Shown here one piece after another: positions 1 to 6,337 of a stretch of 7,069 nt of DNA. A program made the translations under genes and the position numbers. The notes beneath the pieces were generated by a model, which saw nothing but the letters and a program-made list of their open reading frames with translations, did not search any database and was not told where the DNA came from. The first letter of the stretch is position 1. The number at the start of each line of letters is the position of its first letter. The stretch is from Acidimicrobiaceae bacterium (GTDB lineage Bacteria; Actinomycetota; Acidimicrobiia; Acidimicrobiales; Ilumatobacteraceae): NCBI GenBank assembly GCA_006515795.1, contig VFMC01000098.1, forward strand, positions 1 through 7,069, written 5' to 3'.

Positions 1-475
1 CCAGCGGGGGACCATCGTCGACTCCCTCGCCTGGGACCATGTGCATCATCACGCCACTGTGGTCGCGGTCACCGTGCTGGAACTCTACGAAGGCACGGGC
101 GATCGCATCGGTGCCCGGCAGCTCACCCGGCAGCGCCGGATGGAGGTTCACGACCATGCCTGGGAACCAGCCGATGAAGCTCGTCGTGAGGATGCGCATC
201 CAACCGAGGAGCACAACGTGGTCGGGGTCGAAGCCGCTCACCACATCGGCGAGTCGTGCGTCGTAGTCGGGTCGGGCCTCCCCCGGCCGGCGGCCGACGT
301 AGACGTCTGGGATGCCATGCGCGTCGGCCCGCGAGAGCACCCGCGCATCGGCTCGATCGGATATGACGGCGACGACCTCGGCGGGGATCGTCCCGGCCGC
401 GCAGGCGTCGATGACAGCTTGGGCGTTCGAACCGTTGCCCGATGCCATCAAGACGAGGCGAGCACGTGGTTCCAT
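1..475 (-). CDS. purN: Phosphoribosylglycinamide formyltransferase PurN (3' end outside window)
   Basis: PurN transfers a formyl group from 10-formyltetrahydrofolate to GAR, giving FGAR (step 3 of purine synthesis, cytosolic). The window holds 158 codons from the start; the rest lies beyond the left edge. Visible family motifs are the N-terminal phosphate-binding loop MASGNGSNAQAV (residues 10-21), the segment VVNLHPALPG (108-117) carrying the catalytic Asn110 and His112, and HSGVMMHMV followed by VDDGP (139-156), whose Asp153 aligns with the catalytic Asp of E. coli PurN (Asp144). The ATG at 475 places the glycine loop where the family expects it. No ATG, GTG or TTG lies in frame between this ATG and the TGA that ends purD-purM. 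I see no good Shine-Dalgarno site before the ATG. The gene is in the same frame as the upstream purD-purM gene, 81 nt after its stop. It was not in the supplied gene calls because it runs off the edge; I translated it by hand. Confidence 0.93.
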   Translation of the reverse strand, partial: MEPRARLVLMASGNGSNAQAVIDACAAGTIPAEVVAVISDRADARVLSRADAHGIPDVYVGRRPGEARPDYDARLADVVSGFDPDHVVLLGWMRILTTSFIGWFPGMVVNLHPALPGELPGTDAIARAFVEFQHGDRDHSGVMMHMVPGEGVDDGPPL

Positions 476-556
476 GTGCAGACGGTAGGGCCCACGGGCC
501 GCGACTGGGTTCGCCTTGAACGAAAAGTTCGCGCCATCTCGCCGCGGCCGGGGTCT
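476..556 (-). other. purM-purN spacer, open in the purD-purM frame
   Basis: This 81-nt stretch is the only non-overlapping junction in the window. It is exactly 27 sense codons in the reading frame shared by purD-purM and purN, with no further stop and no alternative start codon. It contains a less GC-rich patch (around 510-530) with alternating GAAC and GTTC tetramers that could form only weak 4-bp hairpins, and a short GGCCC/GGGCC inverted repeat near 488-500. Neither looks like a terminator: there is no U-tract after a strong stem. An AAGG lies about 30 nt before the purN ATG, too far for a normal ribosome site. Confidence 0.7.
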
Positions 557-2743
557 TCAGGGGAGGAGGTGGACGATTCCGGTGCCGGCGGCGAGCGAGC
601 CGATCCGCCAGGTTCGTTCCGGGATCGATGCCTGGATCGTGTCGGCATCGACCTCGGCACAGATCACCACCATGCCGATGCCCATGTTCAGGGTGCGGTA
701 GAGCTCGTGGTGGTCCATCGCGGTGCAGGCCGAGCGCACCAGTTCGAACAGTGGCGGCACCGGCCACGACCCGAGTTGCACCATCGCGTCACAGGCGCCG
801 GGCAGCACTCGTGGCAGGTTCTCCGGGAGCCCCCCTCCGGTGATGTGGGCGAGTGCCTTGACGCGACCGGTGGACAGCGCCGGCTCGAGCACCGGCAGGT
901 AGTTGCGGTGCGGACGGAGGAGCGCATCGCCGAGCGTGCAGTCGAACCCCGGTGGTGTGGCATCCATCGGAAGCCACTCGAACACGCGGCGCAACAACGA
1001 GTACCCGTTGGTGTGCGGACCGTTCGAGGCGACACCGATGAGCACGTCGCCGGCGGCGACGTTGGGTGTGGGAAGTAGATCGGCGCGGTCGACGACACCG
1101 ACCAGGGTGCCGGCGATGTCGAATGCGCCATCGGTGTAGACGCCCGGCATCTCGGCCGTCTCGCCGCCGAGCAACGCGCACCCGCTCACCGCGCAGGCCT
1201 CGGCCATGCCCGTTACCACCTCGGCCACCATCGACGCCTCGATGTGACTCGACGCGATGTAGTCGAGGAAGAACAACGGTCGGGCGCCTTGCACGAGCAC
1301 GTCGTTGATGCAGTGGTTCACGATGTCGGCGCCGACGCCGCGGTAGCGGCCGAGCCGCGCCGCCAGCTCGACCTTGGTGCCGACGCCATCGGTGCTGGCC
1401 ACCAGTACCGGATCGTCGAGGGCCTTGATCGCGGCGCCACTGAACGCGCCTCCGAAGCTGCCCAATCCGGCGAGCACGGCCGGGCCGTGCGTGCGTTCGA
1501 CCGCGGCCTTCATGCCCTGCACGGCGCGTGCACCCTCGTCGATGTCGACGCCGGCCGCGGCATACGAGGTGACGAGGGAACCGGCGGCACGCCAACCGAT
1601 GTCGCGGCGCACCTGCATGCCCTCGAAGCTGATCGTTCCCATCGCCGAGTACGCCGCGGCGCGGGCAGCCGCGAGGTCGGCGCCGCGGCCCGTAACGGCA
1701 AGCACACGTCCACCGGTCACGACGGTGCCATCGGTTCCGGCAGGGAAGACGACGGCGTCGGCGTGCTCGCGGTGGAGTCCCGTGATCGTCGCGCCGAGAA
1801 CGGGTGCATCGGGATAGCCAGCGGCCGCCGCGACCACGGTGCACGCGGCGCCCGGGGCGACGACGATCGATGTCGAGGCGAGGCGGCCTTCGCAGCATGC
1901 GAGTGCCAACTCGGCGAGATCGGATTCGAGCAGTTCGAGGATCGCTTGCGCCTCGGGGTCGCCGAAGCGGCAGTTGAACTCGAGCAGGCGGGGTCCGTCG
2001 GGCGTCAACATCAGACCGGCGTACAGAACACCGATGTACGGGGTGCCGAGCGCGGCGAGGTGGTCGATGACGGGCTGAATGAAGATCGCGGTGAGCTCGT
2101 CGGGGTCGTAGCCGATCGGGGCGGGTGCATACGCGCCCATGCCACCGGTGTTCACCCCCGAGTCGCCCTCGCCGATCCGCTTGTGATCCTGGGCGATCGG
2201 CAACGGGCGGGCGGTGGTGCCGTCGCACATCGCGATGAGGCTGCACTCCGCACCGGTGAGCAGTTCTTCGAGCACGATCGGACCATGTTGGGCGAGGGAC
2301 CGGATGGCCGCGAGAGTTGCCGCCGGCGAGTCAGGCACCACCACTCCCTTGCCGGCGGCCAGGCCGTCGAGCTTCACCACCACCTGGCCACCGAACGCGT
2401 GCCACCAAGCGATCGCGTCGTCGTGGTCGTTCGTGCGGACGAACCGCGGGGAAGGGATGCCGAGCTCGGCCGTGAGGGCTCGGGTGAACCCCTTCGAGCC
2501 CTCGAGCCTCGCCAAGGCGGCTGACGGTCCGAAGCAGGCGATGCCGAGCTCGGCGCAACGGTCGGCCACCCCTTCGACCAGAGCCGACTCCGGCCCGACG
2601 ATCACCAGGTCGACGCCCGCGTGAGCATCGGCGTCGAATGCCGCCGCGGCGATCACGTCGTGTCCGTGGCGGGCGCACGCGGCGCGGATCGCAGCTTCGC
2701 GGCCACCCGTGCCGACGACGACGACCCTCATCGCCGGTCGCAT
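557..2743 (-). CDS. purD-purM: Fused GAR synthetase / AIR synthetase (PurD-PurM), bifunctional
   Basis: One uninterrupted frame of 728 residues. Residues 1 to about 386 are PurD (phosphoribosylamine + glycine + ATP to GAR): ATP-grasp segment VVVKLDGLAAGKGV (122-135), GVNTGGMGAY (196-205), metal-binding LEFNCRFGDPEAQ (254-266, Glu255 and Asn257), and a C-terminal end at RRDIGWRA (379-386). Residues from about 394 to 728 are PurM (FGAM + ATP to AIR): YAAAGVDID (394-402), STDGVGTK (450-457), GGETAEMPG (526-534), HITGGGLPENLPRVLP (633-648), NMGIGM (686-691). The ATG at 2743 overlaps the purF stop as TGATG and has AAGGAG 10 nt upstream, so it is preferred over the ATG at 2731. The junction has almost no linker, and no in-frame start codon lies near it (the next Met is residue 411), so a separate PurM is unlikely. 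PurM is full length; PurD is about 35-40 residues short near its N-terminus and lacks the family's usual PGNxG segment. The domain order equals that of eukaryotic GARS-AIRS proteins. Confidence 0.95.
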   Translation of the reverse strand: MRPAMRVVVVGTGGREAAIRAACARHGHDVIAAAAFDADAHAGVDLVIVGPESALVEGVADRCAELGIACFGPSAALARLEGSKGFTRALTAELGIPSPRFVRTNDHDDAIAWWHAFGGQVVVKLDGLAAGKGVVVPDSPAATLAAIRSLAQHGPIVLEELLTGAECSLIAMCDGTTARPLPIAQDHKRIGEGDSGVNTGGMGAYAPAPIGYDPDELTAIFIQPVIDHLAALGTPYIGVLYAGLMLTPDGPRLLEFNCRFGDPEAQAILELLESDLAELALACCEGRLASTSIVVAPGAACTVVAAAAGYPDAPVLGATITGLHREHADAVVFPAGTDGTVVTGGRVLAVTGRGADLAAARAAAYSAMGTISFEGMQVRRDIGWRAAGSLVTSYAAAGVDIDEGARAVQGMKAAVERTHGPAVLAGLGSFGGAFSGAAIKALDDPVLVASTDGVGTKVELAARLGRYRGVGADIVNHCINDVLVQGARPLFFLDYIASSHIEASMVAEVVTGMAEACAVSGCALLGGETAEMPGVYTDGAFDIAGTLVGVVDRADLLPTPNVAAGDVLIGVASNGPHTNGYSLLRRVFEWLPMDATPPGFDCTLGDALLRPHRNYLPVLEPALSTGRVKALAHITGGGLPENLPRVLPGACDAMVQLGSWPVPPLFELVRSACTAMDHHELYRTLNMGIGMVVICAEVDADTIQASIPERTWRIGSLAAGTGIVHLLP

Positions 2744-4200
2744 CAGGCGAGCACTCCTTCGAACCCGAGCTTGGGTTGGGCCTGGCTCACCTCGATGGGG
2801 TACCGACCCGTGTAGCACGCGTTGCAGTAGCCGGTGGCTGCGGGTGTGTCGTCGGCGCCGCCGATCGCCTGCATCATGCCGTCGATCGACAGGAAGCCGA
2901 GCGAATCTGCTCCGATGTGCTGGCGCATCTCCTCGACGTTGAGGCGGGCCGCGATGAGGTCGTCGTCGTGGCCCATGTCGACGCCGAAGTGACACGGGTT
3001 GGTGATCGGCGGGCAGGTGATCCGCAGGTGCACCTCGGTGGCGCCGGCGTCGCGGATCAGCTTCACCAGGGGACCAGCCGTGGTGCCGCGCACGAGTGAG
3101 TCGTCGATCATGACCACCCGCTTGCCGGCGAGGTTCTCGCTCAACGCGTTGAACTTCAACGCGACGCCGCGCTCACGCATGTCCTGCGTGGGTTCGATGA
3201 ACGTGCGACCGATGTAACGGTTCTTGATCAGGCCGTCGTTGTGCGGGATGCCGCTTGCCCGGCTGTAGCCGATCGCCGCCGGGATCGAGGAGTCGGGAAC
3301 CGGGATCACGACGTCGGCGTCGGCCGGGTGCTCCTCGGCCAGGCGTTCGCCCAGGCGTTGGCGAACGTGGTGGATGTTACGCCCGGCCCACACGCTGTCG
3401 GGACGGCTGAAGTAGACGAACTCGAACGTGCACCGCGCCGGCGTGGCCGCCGGGGTGATCGCGGCCCGGCGATGGATCTCGGCGCCCTGCAACGTGACGA
3501 TCTCGCCCGGCGCGACCTCGCTGATCTCGACGCAGCCGAGCGTGTTGAGGGCGCAGGTCTCCGAAGCAACTGCGTACCCACCGTGGGGGAGGCGGCCGAC
3601 GCTCAGCGGTCGGAAGCCCCACGGATCGCGGGCGGCGATGACGCGATCGTCGGCCAACAGCACCAGCGAGTAGGCGCCGCGCCACGCCGGCAGGGTGCGC
3701 TCGAGTCGTTCCTCCCAGGTGCGCCCACCGGACGCCGCGAGCATCAAGGTCATCACCTCGGTGTCGCTCGTGGCCGTGAGACCGAAACCGCGGCCGAGGA
3801 GCTCGTCGCGCAACGCGGGAGCGTTCACGAGGTTGCCGTTGTGGGCGACCGCCAGAGGGCCGTGCATGGTTTCCACGAGGAACGGTTGCACGTTGCGCAC
3901 GGCGTTGGCGCCGGTGGTGCTGTAGCGGGTGTGGCCGATCGCGTGGTAGCCGGTGAGCGGGGCCATCGACTCTGGCGTGAAGACGTTGGCGACGAGTCCG
4001 GCGTCTTTGTGCACTCGGGCCCGGTTGCCGTCGCTCACGGCGATGCCTGCCGCCTCCTGGCCGCGGTGCTGCAACGCGAACAGGCCGAAGAAGGCGAGCT
4101 GGGCCACCCCTTCGCCGTGAGGGGTGGACACGCCGAACACCCCGCACTCGTCGTGGGGATGGTCGTCGACGGTGAGGACGAGGGGAAGGCGCGTGGTCAT
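2743..4200 (-). CDS. purF: Amidophosphoribosyltransferase PurF, Fe-S type with propeptide
   Basis: PurF catalyses the committed first step: PRPP + glutamine + water to phosphoribosylamine, glutamate and pyrophosphate. The 485-residue protein is of normal length. The N-terminal Ntn glutaminase domain has DECGVFGV with Cys19 as nucleophile, so an 18-residue propeptide would have to be removed. FALQHRGQEAAGIAV (41-55), GHTRYSTTG (89-97) and AHNGNLVN (119-126) are classic glutaminase motifs. The C-terminal phosphoribosyltransferase domain carries the PRPP loop VVMIDDSLVRGTT (362-374). Cys257, Cys403, Cys459 and Cys462 (RCTFEF, NPCHFGVD, CNAC) match the four ligands of the [4Fe-4S] cluster known from Bacillus subtilis PurF, so this is the oxygen-sensitive, AMP/GMP-regulated type rather than the cluster-free E. 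coli type. The ATG at 4200 overlaps the purC stop as ATGA, with AGGA (4210-4207) 6 nt upstream. Its stop overlaps the purD-purM start, which fits the need to pass unstable phosphoribosylamine to PurD. Confidence 0.97.
   Translation of the reverse strand: MTTRLPLVLTVDDHPHDECGVFGVSTPHGEGVAQLAFFGLFALQHRGQEAAGIAVSDGNRARVHKDAGLVANVFTPESMAPLTGYHAIGHTRYSTTGANAVRNVQPFLVETMHGPLAVAHNGNLVNAPALRDELLGRGFGLTATSDTEVMTLMLAASGGRTWEERLERTLPAWRGAYSLVLLADDRVIAARDPWGFRPLSVGRLPHGGYAVASETCALNTLGCVEISEVAPGEIVTLQGAEIHRRAAITPAATPARCTFEFVYFSRPDSVWAGRNIHHVRQRLGERLAEEHPADADVVIPVPDSSIPAAIGYSRASGIPHNDGLIKNRYIGRTFIEPTQDMRERGVALKFNALSENLAGKRVVMIDDSLVRGTTAGPLVKLIRDAGATEVHLRITCPPITNPCHFGVDMGHDDDLIAARLNVEEMRQHIGADSLGFLSIDGMMQAIGGADDTPAATGYCNACYTGRYPIEVSQAQPKLGFEGVLA
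2754..2759 (-). promoter_or_regulatory. Ribosome binding site of purD-purM
   Basis: AAGGAG lies inside the last codons of purF, 10 nt before the ATG at 2743. It is the strongest Shine-Dalgarno match among the genes here and decides the start in favour of 2743 rather than 2731, which would be 22 nt away. Confidence 0.75.
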
Positions 4201-5243
4201 GCTGGATCCTGTGCGGTTGGTGGAATGTCGACGGGTGGAGTGTCGGCGGGTCGGGAGGTGGGTGGGCTGGAGGCGAGAGCGGCGACGGCACGTTGGATCC
4301 GTAGGGCCGCCGGCGTTGCGGCGGCGACGAACGGCAGGGCGGTGATGCGCTCGTAGGCGGCGACGTATCTGGCGGCGGTTGCCGCGATCACGTGCGGCGG
4401 AAGTGTCGGCACCGGGCCGGCACCATCGTAACCGAGCTCGATCAGCGCCAGCCTGACGACCTCCTTGTCGAGGCTCTCGGGCTCGTCGCCGCGATCGATT
4501 CGTTCGGCGTACGTGTCGGCCATCCAGTAGCGCGACGAGTCGGGGGTGTGGGCCTCGTCGATGAGCAGCAGTTCGCCGTCGTCGGCAGCGAGTCCGAACT
4601 CGTACTTGGTGTCGGCGAGGATCAGCCCGGCCGATTCGGCCACCGTCTGGCCGACCTCGAAGAGCGCCAGTGCCCGGTCGCAGACCCGCGCCCAGAGGGG
4701 AGCGGCGACGAGGCCGCGGTCGACGACCTCGGTGCATGTGATCGGCTGGTCGTGTGCTCCGGCATCGGCCTTGGTGGTCGGTGTGACGATTGCCGCGGCG
4801 AGCGCGGTGTTCTTGACGAGCCCGTCCGGGAGCTCGTATCCGTAGATCGTGCGCGCTCCGTCGGCGTACTGCTTCCACAGCGACGTGGAGGTGACCCCGG
4901 TGATGTACCCGCGAACGACCACTTCGACGCTCAGCGGGTGTGCCGTGCGACCGATGGTGACGTTCGGGTCGGGAACGGAGACGAGGTGGTTGGCCACGAT
5001 CGAACGGGTGCGATCGAACCACCATGCGGAGAGCTGGTTGAGCACCTGACCCTTGTGAGGGACGGTGGCGATGATGCGGTCGAACGCCGACAGCCGGTCG
5101 GTGGTGACGAACAGCCGCTCCGTGGCCGACCATTCGTACGACACACGAACCTTTCCTGCGCGTCGATCGGGGAGCGGCAACTCGATCTCGTCGAGCGTGG
5201 CGGCGCCGTCGACCGCGGCGTTGCCGGTGACGACCTCGTTCAC
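4197..5243 (-). CDS. purC: SAICAR synthetase PurC
   Basis: PurC joins CAIR with aspartate using ATP to form SAICAR (step 7). The 348-residue product is longer than the roughly 240-residue E. coli form and resembles the longer, yeast Ade1-like type. Motifs in order: GKVRVSYEW (30-38, nucleotide-binding start), FVTTDRLSAFDRII (45-58), HPLSVEVVVRGYITG (102-116), LPDGLVKNTALA (138-149), ILADTKYEFGL (208-218) and LLIDEAHTPDSSRYW (226-240). After about residue 322 there is a Pro/Ala/Thr/Ser-rich tail with no recognisable domain. The start is GTG at 5243, which overlaps the purQ stop as GTGA and is preceded by GAGG (5252-5249) with 5-nt spacing; initiator would be Met. The stop overlaps purF by 4 nt (ATGA). 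The frame stays open far upstream, but that part is a shadow of purQ. Confidence 0.95.
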   Translation of the reverse strand: MNEVVTGNAAVDGAATLDEIELPLPDRRAGKVRVSYEWSATERLFVTTDRLSAFDRIIATVPHKGQVLNQLSAWWFDRTRSIVANHLVSVPDPNVTIGRTAHPLSVEVVVRGYITGVTSTSLWKQYADGARTIYGYELPDGLVKNTALAAAIVTPTTKADAGAHDQPITCTEVVDRGLVAAPLWARVCDRALALFEVGQTVAESAGLILADTKYEFGLAADDGELLLIDEAHTPDSSRYWMADTYAERIDRGDEPESLDKEVVRLALIELGYDGAGPVPTLPPHVIAATAARYVAAYERITALPFVAAATPAALRIQRAVAALASSPPTSRPADTPPVDIPPTAQDPA

Positions 5244-5947
5244 AGCGACCTCGCATGGGCGACGCCGTGCTCGAACAGGTGAAGACCGAGCGCACCACCG
5301 CACCTCCGGGTGTGGAGCGGGTGCTGGCGCGCCACGACGTGGTTCTCGGGATGGGGCATCAGGCCGAGCACGACCCCGCTCGGATCGCACACGCCGGCGA
5401 TGTCGCCCACCGAGCCGTTCGGGTTCACCGTGTAGCGCAGCGCCACCTGTCCGGCGTGCTCGAGAGCAGTGACGTCGGCGTTCACGTAGCGGCCCTCGCC
5501 ATGGGCGATCGGGCAGTCGAACGGTTCGAGCTCGCGGGTCCAGATGCACCGGCTCGGCTGCGGCTCGAGGCGCACCCACTCGCATTGGAACCCGCCGCCG
5601 ACGTTGTGGCCGAGTGCTCCGGGCAAGAGCCCGGCGCGCACCAAGGTCTGGAACCCGTTGCAGATCCCGAGCACCGGTTTGCCGTCGGCCACGAAGGCCC
5701 GGAGCGCTTCACCAAGGCCTTGCTGCAAGGAGATCGCGAACATGCGCCCAGCGCCGAGTGCGTCGGCATGGCTGAACCCCCCGGCCACCACCAGGATCTG
5801 TGCGCCGGTGACCAGCCGCGGGCAGGCCGCGACGGCGGCCATCGAAACGATCGACGGTGTCGCTCCGGCGAGTTCGAGCGCGAACGCGACGTCGTGATCG
5901 CGATTGGTGCCAGGTGCGGCGACCACGACGGCGGCAGGCCGGCTCAA
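5240..5947 (-). CDS. purQ: FGAM synthase glutaminase subunit PurQ
   Basis: PurQ is the class I glutamine amidotransferase that supplies ammonia to PurL for conversion of FGAR to FGAM (step 4). The 235-residue product has the family N-terminus AAVVVAAPGTNRDHDVA (5-21), the GGFSHADALGAGRMFA segment (56-71), the nucleophile in GICNGFQTL (Cys96), AHGEGRYV (148-155), NPNGS (175-179) and the His/Glu pair of the triad in MPHPENH (His199, Glu201). The triad is complete, so the glutaminase should be active. The start is best placed at TTG 5947, which gives Met-Ser-Arg-Pro before the first strand and overlaps the purL stop as TTGA, the same 4-nt style as the next two junctions. No ATG or GTG fits better; the ATG upstream at 6001 would add residues with no family similarity. 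The purC start overlaps its stop as GTGA. Confidence 0.93.
   Translation of the reverse strand: MSRPAAVVVAAPGTNRDHDVAFALELAGATPSIVSMAAVAACPRLVTGAQILVVAGGFSHADALGAGRMFAISLQQGLGEALRAFVADGKPVLGICNGFQTLVRAGLLPGALGHNVGGGFQCEWVRLEPQPSRCIWTRELEPFDCPIAHGEGRYVNADVTALEHAGQVALRYTVNPNGSVGDIAGVCDPSGVVLGLMPHPENHVVARQHPLHTRRCGGALGLHLFEHGVAHARSL
5249..5252 (-). promoter_or_regulatory. Ribosome binding site of purC
   Basis: GAGG sits 5 nt before the GTG at 5243, within the end of purQ. Together with the GTGA overlap it supports GTG as the purC start, since no ATG lies nearby in that frame. Confidence 0.5.
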
Positions 5948-5956
5948 GGTCGAACA

Positions 5957-5962
5957 CCCCCC
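5957..5962 (-). promoter_or_regulatory. Possible ribosome binding site of purQ (G run)
   Basis: A run of six G followed by TG lies 9 nt before the TTG start at 5947, inside the last codons of purL. It is a weak Shine-Dalgarno match, acceptable for a coupled gene. Homopolymer runs like this are also prone to sequencing length errors, though the reading frames on either side agree with the TTGA overlap. Confidence 0.35.
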
Positions 5963-6012
5963 GTGAACGCGGCCCGGGCCGCGGCGAGGGAGACAACACA
6001 ACCAGGCATGGC

Positions 6013-6040
6013 GATGAGATCGGCTCGCCGAGAGCCGATG
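6013..6040 (-). other. Second frame break in purL
   Basis: The middle frame is PurL-like up to VEWFASALGEP; the last frame is PurL-like from about ADLIAMPG to the stop. The family usually has about ten more residues between these points. The shift is in the same direction as the first (one base back), so the two do not cancel. The exact point is uncertain, because the last frame also reads VRIGSRR over the overlap, which resembles the RIG motif normally found there. Confidence 0.65.
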
Positions 6041-6317
6041 CGAACCATTCGACGTCGACGGGATCGAGCTCGCACACGAAGCGACTGGTGCTCTCGGCGA
6101 AGAGCGCTACCACCGGATCGCTGTGGGGCAGTGAGTCGACGCGCACGCCGAGTGAGCCGCCCAACGCCATCTCGGTGATCGCGACGGCGAGCCCGCCCTC
6201 GCTCAGGTCGTGACACGCCAGCACCCGGCCCGAAGCGAGCGCCTGGTGGAGTCGGCGATAGCGAAGCGGCGCTTCCGGGTGGGGTGCGGGTACCGCCCCG
6301 TCGAGCCGGTCGGCGAA

Positions 6318-6337
6318 CCCGCCGAGCAGGGCCGCTT
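6318..6337 (-). other. First frame break in purL
   Basis: The upstream frame reads VVTPDLKRP and then loses family similarity, while the frame read one base back gives LLGGFADRLDG and continues into the HDLSEGG region. The family normally has a stretch of roughly 15 residues here (PG, a hydrophobic strand with VG, then LGGS), which is absent. The simplest reading is a deletion whose length is one more than a multiple of three. No slippery heptamer is seen, so programmed frameshifting is unlikely. Confidence 0.75.

Noticed and set aside
486..500. GGCCC/GGGCC inverted repeat as a terminator between purM and purN
   Set aside because: The centre is only two bases, too small for a stable hairpin, and no T-run follows on the coding strand.
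557..559. Recoded TGA (selenocysteine or an alternative genetic code) at the purM end
   Set aside because: TGA also ends purL, purQ, purC and purF at sensible positions, and PurM ends naturally at this codon. No selenocysteine element is evident.
2744..2995. An 84-residue N-terminal extension of PurD-PurM starting at 2995
   Set aside because: It overlaps the conserved end of PurF in another frame, has no similarity to PurD, and the start at 2743 has a strong ribosome site.
41..5282. Long plus-strand open frames, for example 41-1078, 1244-2524, 3241-4356 and 4392-5282
   Set aside because: They lie opposite clear pur genes, show no recognisable motifs, and are rich in Arg, Gly and Ala as expected when a GC-rich gene is read on its other strand.
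4201..5298. The purF frame stays open for about 366 codons upstream of its ATG, suggesting a fusion protein
   Set aside because: That stretch is an Arg-rich shadow of purC in another frame. PurF has its own ATG with a ribosome site, and PurC has all its motifs in its own frame.
6013..6337. Programmed ribosomal frameshifting in purL
   Set aside because: No slippery heptamer or convincing downstream structure is visible at either break, two separate events would be needed, and conserved residues are missing, which frameshifting does not explain.
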